NCBI GenBank assembly: GCA_963580285.1
Contig: OY757010.1
Coordinates: 209,902,138 to 209,966,137, forward strand
DNA: 64,000 nucleotides
Direction of reading: 5' to 3'
Source: Lucinisca nassula
Taxonomy: Eukaryota > Mollusca > Bivalvia > Lucinida > Lucinidae
Under the pieces are notes generated by a model, which searched no databases, was not told where the DNA came from, and saw nothing but the letters and a program-made list of their open reading frames with translations. Below, piece by piece: positions 44,301 to 58,934 of this stretch. The first letter of the stretch is position 1. Every line of letters starts with the position of its first letter. A program made the position numbers and the translations under genes.

Positions 44301-47300
44301 CCTAATCATCATCATTTTTACTTCTAAGCATGATGGTATAGGCTTAAAAATCCAGCAGATATAAACTGCGAATAAGGAATAAGGAACAAATCCAAATTTT
44401 CCTTATTCCTTATTCGATTTTCAACTTCATAGTACTTTGCCACGCGGTGTAACAGGACATTTGCGTATGTCCTAATCATCATCATTTTTACTTCTAAGCA
44501 TGATGGTATAGGTTTCGAAATCCAGCAAGTATCAACTGCGAATAAGGAATAAGGAACAAATCCAAATTTTCCTTATTCCTTATTCGATTTTCAACTTCAC
44601 AGTACTTTGCCACGCGGTGTAACAGAACATTTGCGTATGTCCTAATCATCATCATTTTTACTTCTAAGCATGATGGTATTGGTTTCAAAATCCAGCAGAT
44701 ATAAACTGCGAATAAGGAATAAGGAACAAATCCAAATTTTCCTTATTCCTTATTCGATTTTCAACTTCATAGTACTTTGCCACGCGGTGTAACAGGACAT
44801 TTGCGTATGTCCTAATCATCATCATTTTTACTTCTAAGCATGATGGTATAGGTTTCGAAATCCAGCAAGTATCAACTGCGAATAAGGAATAAGGAACAAA
44901 TCCAAATTTTCCTTATTCCTTATTCGATGTTCAACTTCACAGTACTTTGCCACGCGGTGTAACAGAACATTTGCGTATGTCCTAATCATCATCATTTTTA
45001 CTTCTAAGCATGATGGTATTATTTTCAAAATCCAGCAGATATAAACTGCGAATAAGGAATAAGGAACAAATCCAAATTTTCCTTATTCCTTATTCGATTT
45101 TCAACTTCATAGTACTTTGCCACGCGGTGTAACAGGACATTTGCGTATCTCCTAATCATCATCATTTTTACTTCTAAGCATGATGGTATTGGTTTCAAAA
45201 TCCAGCAGATATAAACTGCGAATAAGGAATAAGGAACAAATCCAAATTTTCCTTATTCCTTATTCGATTTTCAACTTCATAGTACTTTGCCACGCGGTGT
45301 AACAGGACATTTGCGTATGTCCTAATCATCATCATTTTTACTTCTAAGCATGATGGTATAGGTTTCGAAATCCAGCAAGTATCAACTGCGAATAAGGAAT
45401 AAGGAACAAATCCAAAGTTTCCTTATTCCTTATTCGATTTTCAACTTCATAGTACTTTGCCACGCGGTGTAACAGAACATTTGCGTATTGCCTAATCATC
45501 ATCATTTTTACTTCTAAGCATGATGGTATAGGTTTCGAAATCCAGCAGGTATCAACAGCGAATAAGGAATAAGGAACAAATCCAAATTTTCCTTATTCCT
45601 TATTCGATTTTCAACTTCACAGTACTTTGCCACGCGGTGTAACAGAACATTTGCGTATGTCCTAATCATCATCATTTTTACTTCTAAGCATGATGGTATA
45701 GGTTTCAAAATCCAGCAGATATAAACTGCGAATAAGGAATAAGGAACAAATCCAAATTTTCCTTATTCCTTATTCGATTTTCAACTTCATAGTACTTTGC
45801 CACGCGGTGTAACAGGACATTTGCGTATGTCCTAATCATCATCATTTTTACTTCTAAGCATGATGGTATAGGTTTCAAAATCCAGCAGATATAAACTGCG
45901 AATGAGGAATAAGGAACAAATCCAAATTTTCCTTATTCCTTATTCGATTTTCAACTTCATAGTACTTTGCCACGCGTAGTAACAGGACATTTGCGTATGT
46001 CCTAATCATCATCATTTTTACTTCTAAGCATGATGGTATAGGTTTCGAAATCCAGCAAGTATCAACTGCGAATAAGGAATAAGGAACAAATCCAAATTTT
46101 CCTTATTCCTTATTCGATGTTCAACTTCACAGTACTTTGCCACGCGGTGTAACAGAACATTTGCGTATGTCCTAATCATCATCATTTTTACTTCTAAGCA
46201 TGATGGTATAGGTTTCAAAATCCAGCAGATATAAACTGCGAATAAGGAATAAGGAACAAATCCAAATTTTCCTTATTCCTTATTCGATTTTCAACTTCAT
46301 AGTACTTTGCCACGCGGTGTAACAGGACATTTGCGTATGTCCTATTCATCATCATTTTTACTTCTAAGCATGATGGTATAGGTTTCGAAATCCAGCAAGT
46401 ATCAACTGCGAATAAGGAATAAGGAACAAATCCAAATTTTCCTTATTCCTTATTCGATTTTCAATTTCATAGTACTTTGCCACGCGGTGTAACAGAACAT
46501 TTGCGTATGTCCTAATCATCATCATTTTTACTTCTAAGCATGATGGTATAGGTTTCGAAATCCAGCAGGTATCAACGGCGAATAAGGAATAAGGAACAAA
46601 TCCAAATTTTCCTTATTCCTTATTCGATTTTCAACTTCACAGTACTTTACCACGCGGTGTAACAGAACATTTGCGTATGTCCTAATCATCATCATTTTTA
46701 CTTCTAAGCATGATGGTATAGGTTTCAAAATCCAGCAGATATAAACTGCGAATAAGGAATAAGGAACAAATCCAAATTTTCCTTATTCCTTATTCGATTT
46801 TCAACTTCATAGTACTTTGCCACGCGGTGTAACAGGACATTTGCGTATGTCCTAATCATCATCATTTTTACTTCTAAGCATGATGGTATAGGTTTCGAAA
46901 TCCAGCAAGTATCAACTGCGAATAAGGAATAAGGAACAAATCCAAATTTTCCTTATTCCTTATTCGATGTTCAACTTCACAGTACTTTGCCACGCGGTGT
47001 AACAGAACATTTGCGTATGTCCTAATCATCATCATTTTTACTTCTAAGCATGATGGTATAGGTTTCAAAATCGAGCAGATATAAACTGCGAATAAGGAAT
47101 AAGGAACAAATCCAAATTTTCCTTATTCCTAATTCGATTTTCAACTTCATAGTACTTTGCCACGCGGTGTAACAGGACATTTGCGTATGTCCTAATCATC
47201 ATCATTTTTACTTCTAAGCATGATGGTATAGGTTTCGAAATCCAGCAAGTATCAACTGCGAATAAGGAATAAGGAACAAATCCAAATTTTCCTTATTCCT

Positions 47301-50300
47301 TATTCGATTTTCAACCTCATAGTACTTTGCCACGCGGTGTAACAGAACATTTGCGTATGTCCTAATCATCATCATTTTTACTTCTAAGCATGATGGTTTA
47401 GGTTTCGAAATCCAGCAGGTATCAACGGCGAATAAGGAATAAGGAACAAATCCAAATTTTCCTTATTCCTTATTCGATTTTCAACTTCACAGTACTTTGC
47501 CACGCGGTGTAACAGAACATTTGCGTATGTCCTAATCATCATCATTTTTACTTCTAAGCATGATGGTATAGGTTTCGAAATCCGGCAGGTATCAACGGCG
47601 AATAAGGAATAAGGAACAAATCCAAATTTTCCTTATTCCTTATTCGATTTTCAACTTCACGGTACTTTGCCACGCGGTGTAACAGAACATTTGCGTATGT
47701 CCTAATCATCATCATTTTTACTTCTAAACATGATGGTATAGGTTTCGAAATCCAGCAAGTATCAACTGCGAATAAGGAATAAGGAACAAATCCAAATTTT
47801 CCTTATTCCTTATTCGATTTTCAACTTCATAGTACTTTGCCACGCGCAGTAACAGGACATTTGCGTTTGTCCTAATCATCATCATTTTTACTTCTAAGCA
47901 TGATGGTATAGGTTTCAAAATCCAGCAAGTATCAACTACGAATAAGGAATAAGGAACAAATCCAAATTTTCCTTATTCCTTATTCGATTTTCAACTTCAT
48001 AGTACTTTGCCACGCGGTGTAACAGAACATTTGCGTATTGCCTAATCATCATCATTTTTACTTCTAAGCATGATGGTATAGGTTTCGAAATCCAGCAGGT
48101 ATCAACGGCGAATAAGGAATAAGGAACAAATCCAAATTTTCCTTATTCCTTATTCGATTTTCAACTTCACAGTACTTTGCCACGCGGTGTAACAGAACAT
48201 TTGCGTATGTCCTAATCATCATCATTTTTACTTCTAAGCATGATGGTATAGGTTTCGAAATCCGGCAGGTATCAACGGCGAATAAGGAATAAGGAACAAA
48301 TCCAAATTTTCCTTATTCCTTATTCGATGTTCAACTTCACAGTACTTTGACACGCGGTGTAACAGAACATTTGCGTATGTCCTAATCATCATCATACTTA
48401 CTTCTAAGCATGATGGTATAGGTTTCAAAATTCCAGCAGATATAAACTGCGAATAAGGAATAAGGAACAAATCCAAATTTTCCTTATTCCTTATTCGATT
48501 TTCAACTTCATAGTACTTTGCCACGCGGTGTAACAGGACATTTGCGTATGTCTTAATCATCATCATTTTTACTTCTAAGCATGATGGTATAGGTTTCGAA
48601 ATCCAGCAAGTATCAACTGCGAATAAGGAATAAGGAACAAATCCAAATTTTCCTTATTCCTTATTCGATTTTCAACCTCATTGTACTTTGCCACGCGGTG
48701 TAACAGAACATTTGCGTATGTCCTAATCATCATCATTTTTACTTCTAAGCATGATGGTTTAGGTTTCGAAATCCAGCAGGTATCAACGGCGAATAAGGAA
48801 TAAGGAACAAATCCAAATTTTCCTTATTCCTTATTCGATTTTCAACTTCACAGTACTTTGCCACGCGGTGTAACAGAACATTTGCGTATGTCCTAATCAT
48901 CATCATTTGTACTTCTAAGCATGATGGTTTAGGTTTCGAAATCCGGCAGGTATCAACGGCGAATAAGGAATAAGGAACAAATCCAAATTTTCCTTATTCC
49001 TTATTCGATTTTCAACTTCACGGTACTTTGCCACGCGGTGTAACAGAACATTTGCGTATGTCCTAATCATCATCATTTTTACTTCTAAACATTATGGTAT
49101 AGGTTTCGAAATCCAGCAAGTATCAACTGCGAATAAGGAATAAGGAACAAATCCAAATTTTCCTTATTCCTTATTCGATTTTCAACTTCATAGTACTTTG
49201 CCACGCGGTGTAACAGGACATTTGCGTATGTCCTAATCATCATCATTTTTACTTCTAAGCATGATGGTATAGGTTTCAAAATCCAGCAAGTATCAACTGC
49301 GAATAAGGAATAAGGAACAAATCCAAATTTTCCTTATTCCTTATTCGATTTTCAACTTCATAGTACTTTGCCACGCGGTGTAACAGAACATTTGCGTATT
49401 GCCTAATCATCATCATTTTTACTTCTAAGCATGATGGTATAGGTTTCGAAATCCAGCAGGTATCAACGGCGAATAAGGAATAAGGAACAAATCCAAATTT
49501 TCCTTATTCCTTATTCGATTTTCAACTTCACAGTACTTTGCCACGCGGTGTAACAGAACATATGCGTATGTCCTAATCATCATCATTTTTACTTCTAAGC
49601 ATGATGGTATAGGTTTCAAAATCCAGCAGATATAAACTGCGAATAAGGAATAAGGAACAAATCCAAATTTTCCTTATTCCTTATTCGATTTTAAACTTCA
49701 TAGTACTTTGCCACGCGGTGTAACAGGACATTTGCGTATGTCCTAATCATCATCATATTTACTTCTAAGCATGATGGTATGGGTTTCGAAATCCAGCAAG
49801 TATCAATTGCGAATAAGGAATAAGGAACAAATCCAAATTTTCCTTATTCCTTATTCGATTATCAACTTCATAGTACTTTGCCACGCGGTGTAACAGAACA
49901 TTTGTGTATGTCCTAATCATCATCATTTTTACTTCTAAGCATGATGGTATAGGTTTCGAAATCCAGCAGGTATCAACGGCGAATAAGGAATAAGGAACAA
50001 ATCCAAAATTTCGTTATTCCTTATTCGATTTTCAACTTCACAGTACTTTACCACGCGGTGTAACAGAACATTTGCGTATGTCCTAATCATCATCATTTTT
50101 ACTTCTAAGCATGATGGTATAGGTTTCAAAATCCAGCAGATATAAACTGCGAATAAGGAATAAGGAACAAATCCAAATTTTCCTTATTCCTTATTCGATT
50201 TTAAACTTCATAGTACTTTGCCACGCGGTGTAACAGGACATTTGCGTATGTCCTAATCATCATCATTTTTACTTCTAAACATGATGGTATAGGTTTCGAA

Positions 50301-53300
50301 ATCCAGCAAGTATCAACTACGAATAAGGAATAAGGAACAAATCCAAATTTTCCTTATTCCTTATTCGATTTTCAACTTCATAGTACTTTGCCACGCGGTG
50401 TAACAGAACATTTGCGTATGTCCTAATCATCATCATTTTTACTTCTAAGCATGATGGTATAGGTTTCGAAATCCGGCAGGTATCAACGGCGAATAAGGAA
50501 TAAGGAACAAATCCAAATTTTCCTTATTCCTTATTCGATTTTCAACTTCACGGTACTTTGCCACGCGGTGTAACAGAACATTTGCGTATGTCCTAATCAT
50601 CATCATTTTTACTTCTAAACATGATGGTATAGGTTTCGAAATCCAGCAAGTATCAACTGCGAATAAGGAATAAGGAACAAATCCAAATTTTCCTTATTCC
50701 TTATTCGATTTTCAACTTCATAGTACTTTGCCACGCGGTGTAACAGGACATTTGCGTATGTCCTAATCATCATCATTTTTACTTCTAAGCATGATGGTAT
50801 AGGTTTCAAAATCCAGCAAGTATCAACTGCGAATAAGGAATATGGAACAAATCCAAATTTTCCTTATTCCTTATTCGATTTTCAACTTCATAGTACTTTG
50901 CCACGCGGTGTAACAGAACATTTGCGTATTGCCTAATCATCATCATTTTTACTTCTAAGCATGATGGTATAGGTTTCGAAATCCAGCAGGTATCAACGGC
51001 GAATAAGGAATAAGGAACAAATCCAAATTTTCCTTATTCCTTATTCGATTTTCAACTTCACAGTACTTTGCCACGCGGTGTAACAGAACATTTGCGTATG
51101 TCCTAATCATCATCATTTTTACTTCTAAGCATGATGGTATAGGTTTCAAAATCCAGCAGATATAAACTGCGAATAAGGAATAAGGAACAAATCCAAATTT
51201 TCCTTATTCCTTATTCGATTTTAAACTTCATAGTACTTTACCACGCGGTGTAACAGGACATTTGCGTATGTCCTAATCATCATCATTTTTACTTCTAAGC
51301 ATGATGGTATAGGTTTCGAAATCCAGCAAGTATCAACTGCGAATAAGGAATAAGGAACAAATCCAAATTTTCCTTATTCCTTATTCGATTATCAACTTCA
51401 TAGTACTTTGCCACGCGGTGTAACAGAACATTTGTGTATGTCCTAATCATCATCATTTTTACTTCTAAGCATGATGGTATAGGTTTCGAAATCCAGCAGG
51501 TATCAACTGCGAATAAGGAATAAGGAACAAATCCAAATTTTCCTTATTCCTTATTCGATTTTCAACTTCACAGTACTTTGCCACGCGGTGTAACAGAACA
51601 TTTGCGTATGTACTAATTATCATCATTTTTACTTCTAAGCATGATGGTATAGGTTTCAAAATCCAGCAGATATAAACTGCGAATAAGGAATAAGGAACAA
51701 ATCCAAATTTTCCTTATTCCTTATTCGATTTTCAACTTCATAGTACTTTGCCACGCGGTGTAACAGGACATTTGCGTATGTCCTAATCATCATCATTTTT
51801 ACTTCTAAGCATGATGGTATAGGTTTCAAAATCCAGCAAGTATCAACTGCGAATAAGGAATAAGGAACAAATCCAAATTTTCCTTATTCCTTATTCGATT
51901 TTCAACTTCATAGTACTTTGCCACGCGGTGTAACAGAACATTTTCGTATGTCCTAATCATCATCATTTTTACTTCTAAGCATGATGGTATAGGTTTCGAA
52001 ATCCAGCAGGTATCAACGGCGAATAAGGAATAAGGAACAAATCCAAATTTTCCTTATTCCTTATTCGATTTTCAACTTCACAGTACTTTGCCACGCGGTG
52101 TAACAGAACATTTGCGTATGTCCTAATCATCATCATTTTTACTTCTAAGCATGATGGTATAGGTTTCAAAATCCAGCAGATATAAACTGCGAATAAGGAA
52201 TAAGGAACAAATCCAAATTTTCCTTATTCCTTATTCGATTTTAAACTTCATAGTACTTTACCACGCGGTGTAACAGGACATTTGCGTATGTCCTAATCAT
52301 CATCATTTTTACTTCTAAGCATGATGGTATAGGTTTCGAAATCCAGCAAGTATCAACTGCGAATAAGGAATAAGGAACAAATCCAAATTTTCCTTATTCC
52401 TTATTCGATTATCAACTTCATAGTACTTTGCCACGCGGTGTAACAGAACATTTGTGTATGTCCTAATCATCATCATTTTTACTTCTAAGCATGATGGTAT
52501 AGGTTTCGAAATCCAGCAGGTATCAACTGCGAATAAGGAATAAGGAACAAATCCAAATTTTCCTTATTCCTTATTCGATTTTATACTTCACAGTACTTTA
52601 CCACGCGGTGTAACAGAACATTTGCGTATGTCCTAATCATCATCATTTTTACTTCTAAGCATGATGGTATAGGTTTCAAAATCCAGCAGATATAAACTGC
52701 GAATAAGGAATAAGGAACAAATCCAAATTTTCCTTATTCCTTATTCGATTTTAAACTTCATAGTACTTTGCCACGCGGTGTAACATGACATTTGCGTATG
52801 TCCTAATCATCATCATTTTTACTTCTAAGCATGATGGTATAGGTTTCGAAATCCAGCAAGTATCAACTACGAATAAGGAATAAGGAACAAATCCAAATTT
52901 TCCTTATTCCTTATTCGATTTTCAACTTCATAGTACTTTGCCACGCGGTTTAACAGAACATTTGCGTATGTCCTAATCATCATCATTTTTACTTCTAAGC
53001 ATGATGGTATAGGTTTCGAAATCCGGCAGGTATCAACGGCGAATAAGGAATAAGGAACAAATCCAAATTTTCCTTATTCCTTATTCGATTTTCAACTTCA
53101 CAGTACTTTGCCACGCGGTGTAACAGAACATTTGCGTATGTCCTAATCATCATCATTTTTACTTCTAAGCATGATGGTATAGGTTTCAAAATCCAGCAGA
53201 TATAAACTGCGAATAAGGAATAAGGAACAAATCCAAATTTTCCTTATTCCTTATTCGATTTTCAACTTCATAGTACTTTGCCACGCGGTGTAACAGGACA

Positions 53301-56300
53301 TTTGCGTATGTCCTAATCATCATCATTTTTACTTCTAAGCATGATGGTATAGGTTTCGAAATCCAGCAAGTATCAACTGCGAATAAGGAATAAGGAACAA
53401 ATCCAAATTTTCCTTATTCCTTATTCGATTTTCAACTTCACAGTACTTTGCCACGCGGTGTAACAGAACATTTGCGTATGTCCTAATCATCATCATTTTT
53501 ACTTCTAAGCATGATGGTATAGGTTTCGAAATCCAGCAGGTATCAACGGCAAATAAGGAATAAGGAACAAATCCAAATTTTCCTTATTCCTTATTCGATT
53601 TTCAACTTCACAGTACTTTGCCACGCGGTGTAACAGAACATTTGCGTATGTACTAATTATCATCATTTTTACTTCTAAGCATGATGGTATAGGTTTCAAA
53701 ATCCAGCAGATATAAACTGCTAATAAGGAATAAGGAACAAATCCAAATTTTCCTTATTCCTTATTCGATTTTCAACTTCATAGTACTTTGCCACGCGGTG
53801 TAACAGGACATTTGCGTATGTCCTAATCATCATCATTTTTACTTCTAAGCATGATGGTATAGGTTTCGAAATCCAGCAAGTATCAACTGCGAATAAGGAA
53901 TAAGGAACAAATCCAAATTTTCCTTATTCCTTATTCGATTTTCAACTTCATAGTACTTTGCCACGCGGTGTAACAGAACATTTTCGTATGTCCTAATCAT
54001 CATCATTTTTACTTCTAAGCATGATGGTATAGGTTTCGAAATCCAGCAGGTATCAACGGCGAATAAGGAATAAGGAACAAATCCAAATTTTCCTTATTCC
54101 TTATTCGATTTTCAACTGCACAGTACTTTGCCACGCGGTGTAACAGAACATTTGCGTATGTCCTAATCATCATCATTTTTTACTTCTAAGCATGATGGTA
54201 TAGGTTTCAAAATCCAGCAGATATAAACTGCGAATAAGGAATAAGGAACAAATCCAAATTTTCCTTATTCCTTATTCGATTTTCAACTTCATAGTACTTT
54301 GCCACGCGGTGTAACAGGACATTTGCGTATGTCCTAATCATCATCATTTTTACTTCTAAGCATGATGGTATAGGTTTCGAAATCCAGCAAGTATCAACTG
54401 CGAATAAGGAATAAGGAACAAATCCAAATTTTCCTTATTCCTTATTCGATGTTCAACTTCACAGTTCTTTGCCACGCGGTGTAACAGAACATTTGCGTAT
54501 GTCCTAATCATCATCATTTTTACTTCTAAGCATGATGGTATAGGTTTCAAAATCCAGCAGATATAAACTGCGAATAAGGAATAAGGAACAAATCCAAATT
54601 TTCCTTATTCCTTATTCGATTTTCAACTTCATAGTACTTTGCCACGCGGTGTAACAGGACATTTGCGTATGTCCTAATCATCATCATTTTTACTTCTAAG
54701 CATGATGGTATAGGTTTCGACATCCAACAAGTATCAACTGCGAATAAGGAATAAGGAACAAATCCAAATTTTCCTTATTCCTTATTCGATTTTCAACTTC
54801 ATAGTACTTTGCCACGCGGTGTAACAGAACATTTGCGTATGTCCTAATCATCATCATTTTTACTTCTAAGCATGATGGTATAGGTTTCGAAATCCAGCAG
54901 GTATCAACGGCGACTAAGGAATAAGGAACAAATCCAAATTTTCCTTATTCCTTATTCGATTTTCAACTTCACAGTACTTTGCCACACGGTGTAACAGAAC
55001 ATTTGCGTATGTCCTAATCATCATCATTTTTACTTCTAAGCATGATGGTATAGGTTTCAAAATCCAGCAGATATAAACTGCGAATAAGGAATAAGGAACA
55101 AATCCAAATTTTCCTTATTCCTTATTCGATTTTCAACTTCATAGTACTTTGCCACGCGGTGTAACAGAACATTTGCGTATGTCCTAATCATCATCATTTT
55201 TACTTCTAAGCATGATGGTATAGGTTTCAAAATCCAGCAGATATAAACTGCGAATAAGGAATAAGGAACAAATCCAAATTTTCCTTATTCCTTATTCGAT
55301 TTTCAACTTCATAGTACTTTGCCACGCGGTGTAACAGGACATTTGCGTATGTCCTAATCATCATCATTTTTACTTCTAAGCATGATGGTATAGGTTTCGA
55401 AATCCAGCAAGTATCAACTGCGAATAAGGAATAAGGAACAAATCCAAATTTTCCTTATTCCTTATTCGATTTTCAACTTCATAGTACTTTGCCACGCGGT
55501 GTAACAGAACACTTGCGTATGTCCTAATCATCATCATTTTTACTTCTAAGCATGATGGTATTGGTTTCGAAATCCAGCAGGTATCAACGGCGAATAAGGA
55601 ATAAGGAACAAATCCAAATTTTCCTTATTCCTTATTCGATTTTCAACTTCACAGTACTTTGCCACACGGTGTAACAGAACATTTGCGTATGTCCTAATCA
55701 TCATCATTTTTACTTGTAAGCATGATGGTATAGGTTTCAAAATCCAGCAGATATAAACTGCGAATAAGGAATAAGGAACATATCCAAATTTTCCTTATTC
55801 CTTATTCGATTTTCAACTTCATAGTACTTTGCCACACGGTGTAACAGAACATTTGCGTATGTCCTAATCATCATCATTTTTACTTCTAAGCATGATGGTA
55901 TAGGTTTCAAAATCCAGCAGATATAAACTGCGAATAAGGAATAAGGAACAAATCCAAATTTTCCTTATTCCTTATTCGATTTTCAACTTCATAGTACTTT
56001 GCCACGCGGTGTAACAGGACATTTGCGTATGTCCTAATCATCATCATTTTTACTTGTAAGCATGATGGTATAGGTTTCGAAATCCAGCAAGTATCAACTG
56101 CGAATAAGGAATAAGGAACAAATCCAAATTTTCCTTATTCCTTATTCGATTTTCAACTTCATAGTACTTTGCCACGCGGTGTAACAGAACATTTGCGTAT
56201 GTCCTAATCATCATCATTTTTACTTCTAAGCATGATGGTATAGGTTTCGAAATCCAGCAGGTATCAACGGCGAATAAGGAATAAGGAACAAATCCAAATT

Positions 56301-56392
56301 TTCCTTATTCCTTATTCGATTTTCAACTTCACAGTTCTTTGCCACGCGGTGTAACAGAACATTTGCGTATGTCCTAATCATCTAATTTTCAG
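38386..56392. repeat. 170-bp satellite, about 106 monomers, with three recurring variants
   Basis: Monomers run from TTTTCCTTATTCCTTATTCG to CGAATAAGGAATAAGGAACA and a CAAATCCAAA joint. Three variants are told apart at the same site: GGTATCAACGGCG, AGATATAAACTGCG and AAGTATCAACTGCG; they often cycle as a 510-bp higher-order unit, with irregular stretches. One short monomer (about 85 bp) occurs near 38700. Single-base insertions near 48430 and 54180 shift the register. Each monomer ends in an 18-bp inverted repeat. Repeated minus-strand ORFs of 64 codons are by-products of the monomer; 170 is not a multiple of 3. The length is near the nucleosomal repeat, as in many centromeric satellites, but nothing here proves that role. 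Confidence 0.96.
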
Positions 56393-56549
56393 CAAAGTAG
56401 GGAACACAACTCCTTGACCGACATCGCTAGTTTTCAAACTCATGCGAGGTTTGAACCCTGACTTACTTGTATGTACGTTTCAGGAAGATCCGATCAAAAG
56501 TGCAGGGGCTACTGTGAAGACCAGGTAAAAAAAAAAATGCATTTTCAGC

Positions 56550-56895
56550 AATGAAGGAGACGTTACTCTATGATTAATAAGTCAACTTGGCCGGTTTTCG
56601 AACTGTTCCGAGCTTTCGTCCCCAGCCACCTTTCATGTGATGGCAAGCATTTTCACATTGTAAGTCTATGGCACCTTGTGGTTGCCATTGAAACCAAAGT
56701 TTTCATTCAATTTTGTTAAATAGCTAATGTCATCGTTGCCCCACCAGATGTATGCTACAGATAAGAAATGATTGAGGTCAGCCTTCAGACTGCAGAGATA
56801 TATCTGGTAAAGGGTGCTGACGGACAGACGCCGGATGGCGGACGACCCACCATACTATAAGCTCCCCTGGAGCCTTTGACCCAGGTGAGCTAAAA
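56550..56895. repeat. Dispersed repeat of bivalve type
   Basis: It contains GACGGACAGACGCCGGATGG, and a short palindrome CCTGGAGCCTTTGACCCAGG followed by TGAGCTAAAA. I associate this kind of sequence with abundant repeats in bivalve genomes. No ORF. Confidence 0.5.
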
Positions 56896-57405
56896 AGCGC
56901 TGTAAACACTGTATCATGCCCCGTCAAGCAAGTACCATAACACTGATAAGAAGGAATTCAAAGAGAGTGTGCAATAGTCTTTCCCTAAATAAAGCTGTCA
57001 TGAATACATGACTGAGATGACGTATTTTCAATTTTCAAAGGGCACTGGCTCCAAAAGAAAGTAAACCAGAATTGCAGTTCTCATTTTGTGCCGAACCACT
57101 AATGGTGCTTCGCCTTCGTGTGGAGTATTCGGAAAATGTCTACAAACAGTTTTATGTTTACAGAGTAGTTACAAATATTTCTTACATGCTTTTCAATGAA
57201 TGATAGAGATTTATCAGTGAAATATAAATCGATATTTTCACTGTTTCAAACATTGAAAATACGATTCTTTAATTTTCACTGTTTGGGACTACCTTTTTCT
57301 TCAAATCTAACTCTAATTTCAATTTTATCTTTGTCAGATAACTGAACAATACTGAAATGTGTTCTAATTGACGCATAGCCCGTTCATGTGTGACGAGGAC
57401 GTTAC

Positions 57406-57431
57406 TGACGTCATTTATGGCGCTGACGTCA
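57406..57431. promoter_or_regulatory. Pair of CRE-like TGACGTCA palindromes (repeated at 58266-58291 and 59102-59127)
   Basis: TGACGTCA occurs twice with the same 18-bp spacing in each of the three tandem units. CREB/ATF binding is known for this motif; function here is inferred. Confidence 0.5.
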
Positions 57432-57934
57432 CGTCTTTTGTCGCGCGACGTTAGACTTGCCAGCAACTTCTTTGGGAAACTACTCTCTCAATTATTTCAT
57501 TAATCATGTATAATAATACCATCCCAGGCCATTTCTCAGGTGCAAACTTTCAGTTTACACCCAATAGTATACCCACTAAACACGATGGACACCACTTAAT
57601 TGACGCGAAACGAACAGGAACAAAGATAATTTTCTCCGAATGTGAGCGACATCATTAAAGACGCTAAATATTGCCTTTTGAAGCATGTAAGAAACAGAAA
57701 ATTTGATTTTTTCAGTGAAAGATCAAATTTTATTTCACTCATGAACACCAAAACTGCTATTTTCACTCGTGGCTACGCCACTCGTGAAAATAACAATTTT
57801 GGTGTTCATTCGATGAAATAAAATTCGATCTTACACTGAAAAAAATCAAATATCCTCTATTTCTTACATGCTTTTCAATGAATGATAGAGATTTATCAGT
57901 GAAATATAAATCGATATTTTCACTGTTTCAAACA

Positions 57935-58098
57935 ATAGAAGCCTCCGTGGTGCAGTGGTTTCGCTACTCGCCTTGTAAACCAGGGGTCGCAGGATCGATC
58001 CCGGGCTTCTCCAGACTTTCGGATGAGTCTTTAAACCGATGTCCCCTCTCCGTATGACCTTAGCTGTTGGTGGGACGTAAAACTAAAACTCACTCACT
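57935..58098 (+). mobile_element. tRNA-derived SINE, family B
   Basis: Box A-like GTGGTGCAGTGGTTTCGC and box B-like GGATCGATCCC; ends GGGACGTAAAAC and CACT repeats. Target duplication CACTGTTTCAAACA (57921-57934 and 58099-58112). Confidence 0.92.
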
Positions 58099-58770
58099 CA
58101 CTGTTTCAAACATTGAAAATACGATTCTTTATTTTTCACTGTTTGGGACTACTTTTTTCTTCAAATCTAACTCTAATTTCAATTTTATCTTTGTCAGATA
58201 ACTGAACAATACTGAAATGTGTTCTAATTGACGCATAGCCCGTTCATGTGTGACGAGGACGTTACTGACGTCATTTATGACGCTGACGTCACGTCTTTTG
58301 TCGCGCGACGTTAGACTTGCCAGCAACTTCTTTGGAAAACTACTCTCTCAATTATTTCATTAATCATTCATAATAATACCATCCCAGGCCATTACACCCA
58401 ATAGTATACCCACTCAAGACGATGGACACCACTAAATTGACGCGAAACGAACAGGAACAAAGATAATTTTCTCCGAATGTGAGCGACATCATTAAAGACG
58501 CTAAATATTGCCTTTTGAAGCATGTAAGAAACAGAAAATTTGATTTTTTCAGTGCAAGATCAAATTTTATTTCACTCATGAACACCAAAACTGCTATTTT
58601 CACTCGTGGCTACGCCACTCGTGAAAATAACAATTTTGGTGTTCATTCGATGAAATAAAATTCGATCTTACACTGAAAAAATCAAATATCCTCTATTTCT
58701 TACATGCTTTTCAATGAATGATAGAGATTTATCAGTGAAATATAAATCGATATTTTCACTGTTTCAAACA

Positions 58771-58934
58771 ATAGAAGCCTCCGTGGTGCAGTGGTTTCGC
58801 TACTCGCCTTGTAAACCAGGGGTCGCAGGATCGATCCCGGGCTTCTCCAGACTTTCGGATGAGTCTTTAAACCGATGTCCCGTCTCCGTATGACCTTAGC
58901 TGTTGGTGGGACGTAAAACTAAAACTCACTCACT
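58771..58934 (+). mobile_element. tRNA-derived SINE, family B (duplicated copy)
   Basis: Nearly identical to 57935-58098 with the same target duplication (58757-58770 and 58935-58948), showing that it was copied with the tandem unit, not by a second insertion. Confidence 0.92.

Noticed and set aside
38462..55740. Repeated minus-strand ORFs of 64 codons (MKPIPSCLEV...)
   Set aside because: One per 170-bp monomer, non-multiple-of-3 period, no domain; satellite by-product.
38386..56392. Possible 5S rDNA or tRNA gene cluster because of the regular 170-bp period
   Set aside because: No box A/B/C promoter, no T-run terminator and no conserved RNA fold beyond the terminal inverted repeat.
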